A stretch of 13,083 nucleotides of DNA from positions 1 through 13,083 of the forward strand of contig JBAWFF010000111.1 in the NCBI GenBank assembly GCA_049591635.1. The letters are read 5' to 3'. The first letter of the stretch is position 1; the number at the start of each line of letters is the position of its first letter. Shown here piece after piece: positions 6,594 through 13,083 of the stretch. Position numbers and translations under genes: made by a program. The DNA comes from DATFDN01 sp049591635 (GTDB lineage Bacteria; Pseudomonadota; Alphaproteobacteria; Acetobacterales; Acetobacteraceae). The notes below the pieces were generated by a model, which saw nothing but the letters and a program-made list of their open reading frames with translations, had not been told where the DNA came from and made no database searches.

Positions 6594-7859
6594 ATGCTGC
6601 TGGGCGCCATCGCCGACGACTTCACCGGAGCGACCGACCTCGCCTCGACATTGGTTCGCAACGGGATGCGGACGGTGCAGCTGATCGGCGTGCCGGATTC
6701 GCGCGACCCGGTGCCCGACGCCGATGCGGTGGTGATCGCGCTGAAATCGCGCACCGCCCCGGTGCGCCAGGCCGTCGATGAAAGTCTCGCGGCCCTGCGC
6801 TGGCTGCGCGCGGCGAACGTACGGCAGGTCTTCTTCAAATACTGCTCCACCTTCGACAGCACGGATCAGGGCAACATCGGTCCGGTCGGCGACGCGCTGA
6901 TCGCCGCCCTCGGCTGCGGTTTCGCGCTCGCCTGCCCGGCGTTCCCGGCGAACGGGCGCAGCGTCTATCAGGGTCATCTGTTCGTCGGCGCGACGCTGCT
7001 GAGCGAGAGCGGCATGGAACACCATCCGCTGACGCCGATGACCGATTCCAATCTGGTGCGTGTGCTCGGACGCCAGACGGACGGCACCGTGGGGCTGGTC
7101 CCCTTCGCGACCGTCGAGCAGGGCGCGCTGTCGATCCGCCACGCGATGACCACGCTGAAGGAGCAAGGCCGGCGGTGGGCGATCGTCGATGCCGTGGCCG
7201 AGTCGCATCTGCGCGCGATCGGCGAGGCCGCCGCCGGACACGCCTTGGTCACCGGCGGCTCCGGCGTCGCGATGGGGTTGCCGGATAATTTCCGCCACGC
7301 GGGCTTGCTGACGACCCGCGCCGACCCGGGCGCGCTGCCCGACGCGCAAGGCGCGAGCGCCGTCCTCGCCGGCTCCTGCTCACGCGCGACGCTTGGCCAG
7401 ATCGCCGCAGCGCGCGAGGAGATGGCGGCGCTGGAACTCGATCCGCTCGCCGAGCCGGATCCGGACGCGCTGTGCGCGCGTGCGCTCGAATGGGCAGACG
7501 GCCGGCTCGGCGCGAACCCCGTGCTCATCGCCGCTTCCGCTCCGCCCGACAAGGTCGCCGCGTTGCAAGCCCGCATGGGACGCGAGGCGGCGGGCGCGTT
7601 GATCGAGGACGCCCTGGCCGCGATCGCCGAACGTCTCGTCGCACGTGGCGTGCGCCGCCTCGTCGTGGCGGGTGGCGAGACGGCGGGTGCGATCGTCGCG
7701 CGCCTCGGCGTGCGGAGCCTGCGGATCGGCGCGGAGATCGACCCGGGCGTGCCGTGGACCTATGCCGAAGGCGGTGCGCAGCCCCTGCTGCTGGCGCTGA
7801 AGTCGGGCAATTTCGGCGGAAGCGACTTCTTCCGCGACGCTTTCGCGGCATTGCACTGA
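6594..7859 (+). CDS. otnK: 3-oxo-tetronate kinase, four-carbon acid sugar kinase family (DUF1537)
   Basis: It phosphorylates 3-oxo-tetronate at O-4 using ATP in the catabolism of four-carbon acid sugars such as threonate and erythronate. The 421-aa product has the two-domain layout of the family. The N-terminal substrate domain begins LLGAIADDFTGATDLA (D8, D9 and D15 in the DDFTGATD signature) and contains SVYQGHLFV (123-131). The C-terminal nucleotide domain has VAGGETAGAIV (358-368) and KSGNFG (403-408). The ATG at 6594 follows GGGAGG with a 5-base spacer. otnC starts 11 bp after its stop, the usual kinase-aldolase pairing. The tetronate dehydrogenase and OtnI isomerase genes commonly found with it are not in this window. 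Substrate (L- versus D-tetronate) cannot be read from sequence. Confidence 0.92.
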   Translation: MLLGAIADDFTGATDLASTLVRNGMRTVQLIGVPDSRDPVPDADAVVIALKSRTAPVRQAVDESLAALRWLRAANVRQVFFKYCSTFDSTDQGNIGPVGDALIAALGCGFALACPAFPANGRSVYQGHLFVGATLLSESGMEHHPLTPMTDSNLVRVLGRQTDGTVGLVPFATVEQGALSIRHAMTTLKEQGRRWAIVDAVAESHLRAIGEAAAGHALVTGGSGVAMGLPDNFRHAGLLTTRADPGALPDAQGASAVLAGSCSRATLGQIAAAREEMAALELDPLAEPDPDALCARALEWADGRLGANPVLIAASAPPDKVAALQARMGREAAGALIEDALAAIAERLVARGVRRLVVAGGETAGAIVARLGVRSLRIGAEIDPGVPWTYAEGGAQPLLLALKSGNFGGSDFFRDAFAALH

Positions 7860-7870
7860 AGGGAGTCGCA

Positions 7871-8488
7871 ATGGATGAGGATGCTCTGCGCCGCCTGATG
7901 GTGGAATTGGCGGCGAGCCTGTTCGCGCGCGGTTTCTCGGTCGGCTCGGCGGGCAACATCAGCGCGCGGCTGGCGGACGGCTATCTCATCACGCCCACCA
8001 ATTCCTGCCTCGGCCGGCTCGACCCCGCGCGGCTGTCCCGGCTCGACGCGGCGTTTCGCCACGTCGGCGGCGATGCGCCGTCGAAGGAGGTATTCATGCA
8101 CCGGGCCTTCTACACCGCCCGCGACGCCGGCGCGGTCGTGCACTTGCACTCCACGATGGCGACAGCGATCGCGTGCCTGCCGGATGGAGCGATCCCGCCG
8201 CTCACGCCGTATTTCGTGATGCGGGTCGGACGGACGTTGCCCGTGATCCCATATTTCCGTCCCGGCGATCCGGCGATGGAGCCCGCGATCAACGCCGCCG
8301 CCCGCGAGGCGCGCGCCATCCTGCTCGCCAACCACGGCCCCGTGGTGTGCGGCAAGACCTTAACCGACGCGGTGTACGCGGCCGAGGAGTTGGAGGAGGC
8401 CGCGCGACTCGCGCTTCTCCTGCGTGGCGCATCGCCACGCCAACTCACGCCCGCGCAGGTCGAGGATCTGCTGGGGACGTTCGGGTAG
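7871..8488 (+). CDS. otnC: 3-oxo-tetronate 4-phosphate decarboxylase, class II aldolase family
   Basis: A 205-aa class II aldolase/adducin-family enzyme. Next to otnK it is expected to decarboxylate 3-oxo-tetronate 4-phosphate to dihydroxyacetone phosphate. Landmarks: GSAGNIS at 25-31 (phosphate/substrate loop), TPTNSCLG at 41-48, SKE at 71-73 (E73, catalytic acid/base position), Zn ligands H91 and H93 in VVHLHS, and the third ligand H155 in LLANHGPVV. The ATG at 7871 is preceded by AAGGGA. It is the last gene of the plus-strand run; hairpins follow the stop. A general L-fuculose-phosphate aldolase is the alternative if the neighbouring kinase is ignored. Confidence 0.9.
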   Translation: MDEDALRRLMVELAASLFARGFSVGSAGNISARLADGYLITPTNSCLGRLDPARLSRLDAAFRHVGGDAPSKEVFMHRAFYTARDAGAVVHLHSTMATAIACLPDGAIPPLTPYFVMRVGRTLPVIPYFRPGDPAMEPAINAAAREARAILLANHGPVVCGKTLTDAVYAAEELEEAARLALLLRGASPRQLTPAQVEDLLGTFG

Positions 8489-8533
8489 TCACTTACCTCG
8501 GTAGCCGGTCAGCTCAACACAACAAAGCCGCCA

Positions 8534-8610
8534 CCCCGCGATAGCGGGGGTCCAGGCGGGCCGCGAAACCGCGCGGCCCGCCTGGATTCCCGCCTTCGCG
8601 GAAATGACGG
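8534..8610. repeat. REP-like palindromic intergenic element, three consecutive hairpins
   Basis: It lies between the convergent otnC and histone-like genes. The first hairpin is CCCCGC/GCGGGG (8534-8549, loop GATA). The second is a perfect 15-bp stem TCCAGGCGGGCCGCG (8551-8565) with its complement at 8572-8586 and a 6-nt loop. The third is CCCGC-CTTC-GCGG at about 8589-8601, followed by AAATGACGG. The order (CCCCGCGA, GGGGGTCCAG, CTGGATTCCCGC, GGAAATGACGG) resembles dispersed intergenic repeats seen in many alphaproteobacterial genomes. It probably also acts as a two-way terminator. Confidence 0.75.
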
Positions 8611-8629
8611 CGAAAAGCGAGGCGTCGCC

Positions 8630-9109
8630 TCAGTTGTCCTCGCCCTCGTGACGCTCATGCATGCCGTTTCCGGTCTGCATGTCGTTGTCCATCATTGACG
8701 CCGCGGCCGCCTTCCGCCGGCGGGTCGCCCCCTTGCGCGTCGCGGCCTTGCGACCCGGCGCCTTGCGGGCGGCGGACTTCGCGCCGGTCTTGCGAGCCGC
8801 CGTCTTGCGAGTCGCGGTTTTCCGAGTCGCGGTCTTGCGGGTCGCCGTCTTGCGGCCGGCCGTCTTCTTCGCCCCGGTCTTGCGCGCCGCCACCTTGCGT
8901 CCGGCGGTCTTCTTCGCTGCCGTCTTGCGAGTCGCGGTCTTGCGCGTCCCCGTCTTCTTCGCGGCCGTCTTGCGTCCGGCGGCCTTCTTCGCCGCCGGGC
9001 GACCGACCTTTCGCGCCGTGGTCTTGCGGCCGCTGGTCTTGCGCGTACCCGCACGCACCGCCATCGGCTGGGCGCGCGGCTTATCGTTGTTGCCGTCTTC
9101 TGTGCTCAC
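8630..9109 (-). CDS. Histone H1-like basic repeat protein
   Basis: A 159-aa, extremely Lys/Arg/Thr/Ala-rich protein resembling the C-terminal tail of histone H1 and AlgP/HctB-like bacterial proteins. It probably binds DNA or RNA non-specifically and may help compact the nucleoid; this is inferred from composition. About residues 20-135 consist of pentapeptide units of the type RKTAT, KKTAG and RKTAA. A short acidic/polar start (MSTEDGNNDK) and a Met/Asp/His/Glu-rich tail (SMMDNDMQTGNGMHERHEGE) flank the basic core. The start is GTG at 9107-9109, preceded by AGGAGGAG about 9-11 bases away. No globular domain is visible. A candidate promoter lies at 9193-9222. It converges with otnC. Confidence 0.85.
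   Translation of the reverse strand: MSTEDGNNDKPRAQPMAVRAGTRKTSGRKTTARKVGRPAAKKAAGRKTAAKKTGTRKTATRKTAAKKTAGRKVAARKTGAKKTAGRKTATRKTATRKTATRKTAARKTGAKSAARKAPGRKAATRKGATRRRKAAAASMMDNDMQTGNGMHERHEGEDN
8787..8996. repeat. In-frame 15-bp tandem repeat array
   Basis: Fourteen consecutive 15-bp units in perfect register, of the form GTCTTGCGAGTCGCG or GTCTTCTTCGCGGCC on the plus strand. Each encodes one pentapeptide of the basic protein on the minus strand. GTCTTGCGAGTCGCG occurs identically at 8802-8816 and 8922-8936. Unit number could change by slippage or recombination without breaking the frame. Confidence 0.85.
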
Positions 9110-9192
9110 CTGGGAAAACTCCTCCTGGGACTCCGCAAACCCGAGCGCGTCGCGCCGTCAAGTTACGAATCGCGCGCGTGCATGCGTTCTCC

Positions 9193-9222
9193 GCTATCTC
9201 GCTTCCAGATGTTGCGTGTCAA
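9193..9222 (-). promoter_or_regulatory. Candidate promoter for the histone-like gene
   Basis: On the minus strand a perfect TTGACA (9217-9222) is followed after 18 bases by GATAGC (9193-9198; 3/6 match to TATAAT). Just upstream is the most AT-rich stretch of the window (runs such as AAAATTTTT near 9252-9262), which could act as an UP element. The weak -10 keeps confidence moderate. The rest of the 207-bp gap 9110-9316 shows no gene. Confidence 0.45.
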
Positions 9223-9288
9223 CAAAAAGCAACCGTTTCTTCCCGATCTAAGAAAATTTTTCGCACTTGTGACCATAAGACGCGTTGC

Positions 9289-9316
9289 GCGCCGCTCGTC
9301 GGCCGATACGCGGCGC
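9289..9316 (-). terminator. Hairpin adjoining the prpC stop codon
   Basis: GCGCCGC (9289-9295) pairs with GCGGCGC (9310-9316) immediately after the prpC stop; the loop contains the self-complementary TCGGCCGA. The T/A-rich run comes only about 30 bases later, so it is a doubtful intrinsic terminator. Confidence 0.35.
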
Positions 9317-10483
9317 TCAACCGCGGTCCCTCAGCGGCACGAATCGCGCGTCCTCGGGGCCGACATAGTTTGCCGTCGGGCGGATGATCTTGCCGTCGAT
9401 GCGCTGCTCGATGACGTGCGCGCTCCAACCGGCGGTACGCGCGATGACGAAGATCGGGGTGAACATCGCCGTCGGCACGCCGAGCATGTGGTAGCTGACG
9501 GCGCTGAACCAATCGAGGTTGGCGAACATGCCCTTGGCGTCGGCCATCACCGCCTCGATCCGATCGGCGATGTCGAACATCTTCATGGAACCAGCCTCGG
9601 CCGACAGGCGCCGCGCGACCTCCTTGATGACCTTGTTGCGCGGATCGGAAACCGTATAGACGGGGTGGCCGAAGCCGATGACGACTTCCTTCGCCGCCAC
9701 CCGCTTGCGGATGTCGGCCTCCGCCTCGTCTTGCGTGTCGTACCGCTTCTGGATCTCGAAGGCGACTTCGTTGGCGCCCCCGTGCTTCGGTCCGCGCAGC
9801 GCGGCGATGCCGGCGGTGATCGCCGAGTACATGTCCGATCCCGTCCCCGCGACGACCCGGCAGGCGAAGGTCGAGGCGTTGAACTCGTGCTCGGCGTAGA
9901 GGTTGAGCGAGGTGTCCATCGCCCGCACCCAGCTCGCCGGCGGCTCCTCGCCGTGCAGCAGGTGCAGGAAATGTCCGCCGATCGACTCGTCATCGGTCTC
10001 CACGTCGATCACGCGGCCGTTGTACGCATAGTGATACCAGTAGAGGAGCATCGACCCGAGCGAGGCCATCAGGCGGTCCGCGATGTCGCGCGCGCCGGGA
10101 TGGTTGTGGTCGTCCTTCTCCGGCAGCACGCAACCGAGCGCGGAGACACCGGTCCGCATCACGTCCATCGGATGCGAGGCGGCGGGCAGCGCCTGAAGCG
10201 CGTCCTTCACCGCGGCGGGCAAACCGCGTAACGCGCGCAACTTCCGCTTGTAGCCCCGCAGCTCCGCCGCGTTCGGCAGGGTGCCGTGGACCAGGAGATG
10301 GGCGATCTCCTCGAACTCCGCCGCCTCGGCGATGTCGAGGATGTCGTAGCCCCGGTAGTGCAGGTCGTTGCCGGTGCGCCCGACCGTGCACAGCGCGGTG
10401 TTGCCCGCGACCACGCCCGACAGCGCGACGGACTTCTTGGGCCGGTTGGCGCCCTGCGGGGGCGCGGTGTTGGTGTCGCTCAT
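9317..10483 (-). CDS. prpC: 2-methylcitrate synthase (EC 2.3.3.5)
   Basis: It condenses propionyl-CoA with oxaloacetate to 2-methylcitrate, the first step of the methylcitrate cycle, and usually has side citrate synthase activity. The 388-aa product is strikingly like E. coli PrpC from KKSVALSGVVAGNTALCTVG (17-36) to RPTANYVGPEDARFVPL at the end. Catalytic residues are H234 (GPKHGGANEV), H273 (GFGHPVYTVSDPR) and D324 (NLDWFSAVSYHMLGVP). PrpC-type signatures such as ASHPMDVMRTGVSALGC and YAEHEFNASTF are present. AGAGGAG lies 9 bases before the ATG. It starts 18 bp after the prpD stop, so the two form an operon. The whole-length match to PrpC rather than gltA makes the assignment firm. Confidence 0.95.
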   Translation of the reverse strand: MSDTNTAPPQGANRPKKSVALSGVVAGNTALCTVGRTGNDLHYRGYDILDIAEAAEFEEIAHLLVHGTLPNAAELRGYKRKLRALRGLPAAVKDALQALPAASHPMDVMRTGVSALGCVLPEKDDHNHPGARDIADRLMASLGSMLLYWYHYAYNGRVIDVETDDESIGGHFLHLLHGEEPPASWVRAMDTSLNLYAEHEFNASTFACRVVAGTGSDMYSAITAGIAALRGPKHGGANEVAFEIQKRYDTQDEAEADIRKRVAAKEVVIGFGHPVYTVSDPRNKVIKEVARRLSAEAGSMKMFDIADRIEAVMADAKGMFANLDWFSAVSYHMLGVPTAMFTPIFVIARTAGWSAHVIEQRIDGKIIRPTANYVGPEDARFVPLRDRG

Positions 10484-10501
10484 CTCGTATTGCTCCTCTG
10501 C

Positions 10502-12001
10502 TCAGAAAATCCCTGGCTTCCCCTCGTTCAGCCGGCCAGCCGGCAGCGCGACGTTCAGCGCCTCCAGCTCACCCGCCGCGAGCCGCGGCAGGTCCTGCAC
10601 CGCGTCGAGGAAGCGATTCGCCTCCCGCGTCGAGATGATCCCGTCGGTCAGCGCCTGGAACTTGCGGATATAGTCCTCGCGCCCGAACGGACGGGCGCCG
10701 TTCGGGTGCGCGTTGGCGACGCCCAGTTCGTCCTCGATCTTCGTGCCGTCGGCCAGGAACACCTCGATCCGCCCCCCGAACGCCAGCTCGTTCGGGTCGG
10801 TGGCGTGGTAGCGCCGTGTCCATTCAGGGTCTTCGCGGGTCTCGATCTTGTGCCACAACCGCACAGTGTCGGCGCGGGCGGCGCGGCGTGGCGCGTAACT
10901 GTCGACGTGGTGCCAGCGCCCGTCCTGCAAGGCGACGGCGAGGATGTACATGATGGAATGGTCCAGCGTCTCCCGGCTCGCCTTGGGATCCATCTTCTGT
11001 GGATCGTTGGCCCCGGTGCCGATCACGTAATGCGTGTGGTGGCTAGTGTGGACGACGATGCGCTCGACCTGCTCGAGGTCGGACAGGCGCTCGCGCATCC
11101 TGAACGCGAGGTCGATCAGCGCCTGCGACTGGTACTCGGCGCTGTGTTCCTTGGTGTAGCTGTCGAGGATGGCGCGCTTCGCCTCCCCGCGTTCGGGCAG
11201 CGGGACATGATAGACCGCGTCCTTGCCGTCCAGCACCCAGGCGATGACGCTGTCCTCGCCTTCGTAGATCGGGCTCGGCGCCCCCTCCCCGCGCATCGCC
11301 CGATCGACCGCCTCGACCGCCAGCTTGCCGGCGTGCGCCGGGGCGAACGCCTTCCAGGAGCTGATCTCGCCCTTGCGCGACTGGCGCGTGGCGACACTGA
11401 CATGCACCGCCTGCTGCACCGCCTGGTAGATCGTCTCGGTCGGCAGCCGAAGCAGCGTGCCGATACCGGCCGCCTGCGCCGGGCACAGATGGGTGATGTG
11501 GTCGATCTTGTGTTCGTGCAGACAGATCGCCCGCACCAGGTCGATCTGGATCTCGTAGCCGGTCGCGATGCCGCGGATCAGGTCGCGCCCGGAGCGTTCC
11601 ATCATCTGCGCGACCGCGAGGATCGGCGGGATGTTGTCGCCCGGATGGGAGTAGTCGGCGGCGAGAAAGGTGTCGTGCATGTCGAGTTCGCGCACCGCGG
11701 TTCCGTTCGCCCATGCCGCCCATTCCGGGCTGACACGCGCCCGCGCCGGGGCGCCGAACACCGTCGCGCCGTCGCGGCGCGGGTGGCCGAGCGCGGCGTC
11801 GCGCGCCGATACGACTGGGCGGCGGTTGATCGCGGCGATCGCGACGGCGGCGTTGTCGATCATGCGGTTCACGATCATCGCCGCGACGTCGCGCTCCACC
11901 GCGACCTTGTCGGCGGCGACCGCGGCGATCTTCCAGGCGAGCTGGTCCTCGCGCGCGAGGTTCGCCTTCGACGGATGGACGCGGACTTCATGGGACTTCA
12001 T
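10502..12001 (-). CDS. prpD: 2-methylcitrate dehydratase, MmgE/PrpD family
   Basis: It dehydrates 2-methylcitrate to 2-methyl-cis-aconitate in propionate catabolism. At 499 aa it is close to family length (about 480-530). Family blocks: NGTAVRELDMHDTFLAADYS (99-118) leading into HPGDNIPP; RQSRKGEISSWKAFAP (206-221); KEHSAEYQSQ (284-293); HTSHHTHYVIGTGANDPQK (318-336); and SRETLDHSI (342-350). The opening MKSHEVRVHPSKANLAREDQ and these blocks resemble actinobacterial (mycobacterial) PrpD more than E. coli PrpD, as I recall them, and prpD followed by prpC is also the mycobacterial order. The ATG at 11999-12001 follows GAGG by 6 bases. Neither prpB nor a prpR-type regulator gene is in the window. 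Confidence 0.93.
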   Translation of the reverse strand: MKSHEVRVHPSKANLAREDQLAWKIAAVAADKVAVERDVAAMIVNRMIDNAAVAIAAINRRPVVSARDAALGHPRRDGATVFGAPARARVSPEWAAWANGTAVRELDMHDTFLAADYSHPGDNIPPILAVAQMMERSGRDLIRGIATGYEIQIDLVRAICLHEHKIDHITHLCPAQAAGIGTLLRLPTETIYQAVQQAVHVSVATRQSRKGEISSWKAFAPAHAGKLAVEAVDRAMRGEGAPSPIYEGEDSVIAWVLDGKDAVYHVPLPERGEAKRAILDSYTKEHSAEYQSQALIDLAFRMRERLSDLEQVERIVVHTSHHTHYVIGTGANDPQKMDPKASRETLDHSIMYILAVALQDGRWHHVDSYAPRRAARADTVRLWHKIETREDPEWTRRYHATDPNELAFGGRIEVFLADGTKIEDELGVANAHPNGARPFGREDYIRKFQALTDGIISTREANRFLDAVQDLPRLAAGELEALNVALPAGRLNEGKPGIF

Positions 12002-12078
12002 GCAAAACCTCGAACGGTGGACGCTATGGTGCGGCCTTCGTAAGGTCGCGCGTCAACGGCGGCAAGCGGGCCAACGCA

Positions 12079-12171
12079 ACACCGTCATGCCCGGCGAAGG
12101 CCGGCCATCCACGTCTTCCTTCCGGCCGAGCAAGACGTGGATGGCCGGAACAAGTCCGGCCATGACGGTGT
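12079..12171. repeat. Large inverted-repeat intergenic element
   Basis: A 93-bp near-palindrome fills about half of the 193-bp divergent gap between prpD and the amidohydrolase gene. Outer arms ACACCGTCATG (12079-12089) and CATGACGGTGT (12161-12171) are perfect over 11 bp. Inner arms CCGGCCATCCACGTCTT (12101-12117) and its complement (12132-12148) are perfect over 17 bp, with a 14-nt loop. The middle section is imperfect. CGTCATGCCCGGC...GTCCGGCCATGACGG resembles a dispersed repeat common in alphaproteobacterial intergenic regions. Promoters of both flanking genes must lie around or inside it; I could not find a convincing one. Confidence 0.8.
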
Positions 12172-12194
12172 CTTGGATGGGAGTACATATATAA

Positions 12195-13083
12195 GTGTCG
12201 CAGCAATTCGACCGCGTGTTCCTGGGCGACGTCGTCGCCGGCGACACCATCCTGCGTCACGGCTACATAGCCGCGCGGGGCGAAACCATCGCCGCGATCG
12301 GTCACGGCGAACCACCGCCATCCGCCGAACGTCTCGACTTCACCGGCAAGCTGCTGCTGCCCGGTCTGGTCGACGGACACATGCACACCTCCTCGGCGAT
12401 CGGCTGGGCCGGCATCGAGGGCGCGACGCGCAGCGCCGCCGCCGGAGGAGTCACCACCTGCTGCGACATGCCCTACGACGTGCCGCATCCCGTCACCGAC
12501 GTGGCCACGCTCGCCGACAAGCTCGGCTGGGTGGCGCGCACCGCGCATGTCGACATGGCGCTCTATGGCACCATCACCAAGACCGGCGGGCTGGGCGCGA
12601 TCCCCGAACTGGCCGCCGCCGGCATCTCCGCGTTCAAGCTCTCCACCTACGAGTACGACGCGCACCGCTTCCCGCGCATCGACAACCCGACGATGCTCGC
12701 CGCCTTCCGCGCGATCGGGCGGACCGGCCTGCCGGTCGCCATCCACAATGAGGATCAGGAGCTGGTCGAGAGGTTTACCGCCGATGCGCTCGCCTCCCGT
12801 CGCACCGAGCCGATCATGCATTGCCGCACCCGTCCGCCGGTGGTCGAGACGATGGCCGACCTCGCGATCTTCGAAATGGGACGCGAGGCGGGCGCGCATG
12901 TCCACATCGCCCATTCCTCCGTCGCCCGCGGCTTTCAGATCGCCGCCGCATTCCGTCGCGGCGGCGGGCGCGACGGGTTCGACGCCACCGGCGAGGCATG
13001 CATCCACTATCTTTGCATGACCGAGGACGACATTGTCCGCCTGGGCGGGCGCGGCAAATGCAACCCACCGTTCCGCGAAGCCG
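12195..13083 (+). CDS. Dihydropyrimidinase/allantoinase-like cyclic amidohydrolase, N-terminal 296 aa (runs off window)
   Basis: A metal-dependent hydrolase of the amidohydrolase superfamily that opens cyclic amide rings such as hydantoins, dihydropyrimidines or allantoin. The only reasonable start is GTG at 12195-12197, directly after an in-frame TAA; GGGAG lies about 11 bases upstream. Metal-site residues appear in order: GLVDGHMHTSS (H62, H64), AGISAFKLSTYEYD (K148, the carbamylated-lysine position), VAIHNEDQE (H184) and HVHIAHSS (H240). GGVTTCCDMPYDVPHP (84-99), ATGEACIHYL (264-273) and KCNPPFREA (288-296) match the allantoinase/hydantoinase signatures. Ring specificity cannot be told. 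It diverges from prpD. The C-terminus, including the last metal-binding Asp, is outside the window. Confidence 0.88.
   Translation, partial: MSQQFDRVFLGDVVAGDTILRHGYIAARGETIAAIGHGEPPPSAERLDFTGKLLLPGLVDGHMHTSSAIGWAGIEGATRSAAAGGVTTCCDMPYDVPHPVTDVATLADKLGWVARTAHVDMALYGTITKTGGLGAIPELAAAGISAFKLSTYEYDAHRFPRIDNPTMLAAFRAIGRTGLPVAIHNEDQELVERFTADALASRRTEPIMHCRTRPPVVETMADLAIFEMGREAGAHVHIAHSSVARGFQIAAAFRRGGGRDGFDATGEACIHYLCMTEDDIVRLGGRGKCNPPFREA

Noticed and set aside
8489..8533. Short gap after otnC searched for a tRNA or small gene
   Set aside because: No cloverleaf pattern or start with ribosome-binding site is seen.
8787..8996. Regular short repeats considered as a CRISPR array
   Set aside because: The units are 15 bp, contiguous with no unique spacers, and code in frame for a basic pentapeptide repeat protein.
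10286..12043. A 585-codon open frame on the plus strand across the prpC start and all of prpD
   Set aside because: It is antisense to two secure genes with full family matches; its Arg/Val/Asp/His-rich composition is typical of GC-rich shadow frames.
12004..12060. TTGACG on the minus strand before prpD, considered as a -35 element
   Set aside because: No acceptable -10 hexamer occurs at 15-19 bases from it.
12024..13007. A 327-codon open frame on the minus strand near the right edge
   Set aside because: It lies antisense to the amidohydrolase, whose active-site motifs are all present in order, and its start would include the intergenic palindrome.

Overview
The window is very GC-rich, densely coded DNA, most like a chromosomal segment of an alphaproteobacterium. 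Rhodospirillales or Acetobacteraceae is my best guess, from the long-form gltA, the CysQ and RlmB types and the style of the intergenic repeats. I cannot place it more exactly by eye. Most of it is core metabolism. The accessory signals are an insertion-sequence end at the left edge, two families of palindromic intergenic repeat, and one gene that appears frameshifted.

Layout. 1-123: C-terminus of an ISAzo13-type transposase and the probable IS right end. 191-5141 (minus strand, read right to left): a tightly packed run of cysQ-like bisphosphate nucleotidase, NPPY-motif methyltransferase (frameshifted near its C-terminus), rlmB, a 2-keto-4-pentenoate hydratase-family gene and a 75-aa protein of unknown function, then gltA, which has its own candidate promoter and a strong leader hairpin. 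5275-8488 (plus strand): a dodecin-family gene, then a GT4 glycosyltransferase closely followed by otnK and otnC, the kinase and decarboxylase/aldolase for four-carbon acid sugars. 8489-8629: an array of hairpins between convergent genes. 8630-9109 (minus): a Lys/Arg/Thr/Ala pentapeptide-repeat, histone-H1-like protein. 9317-12001 (minus): the prpD-prpC pair of the methylcitrate cycle. 12079-12171: a large inverted repeat in a divergent intergenic region. 12195-end (plus): a GTG-started cyclic amidohydrolase that runs off the window.

How the genes work together. gltA feeds acetyl-CoA into the TCA cycle. prpC and prpD handle propionyl-CoA through 2-methylcitrate, so two citrate-synthase-family enzymes lie about 8 kb apart. 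No prpB is visible, so the cleavage step must be encoded elsewhere or done by isocitrate lyase. OtnK and OtnC phosphorylate and decarboxylate 3-oxo-tetronates to a triose phosphate. CysQ recycles the phosphonucleotide left by sulfate assimilation, and RlmB modifies 23S rRNA. I saw no convincing new defence or biosynthetic system. The most unusual items are the frameshifted methyltransferase, the gltA leader hairpin, the dodecin lacking the flavin-stacking Trp, and the glycosyltransferase attached to the otn genes.
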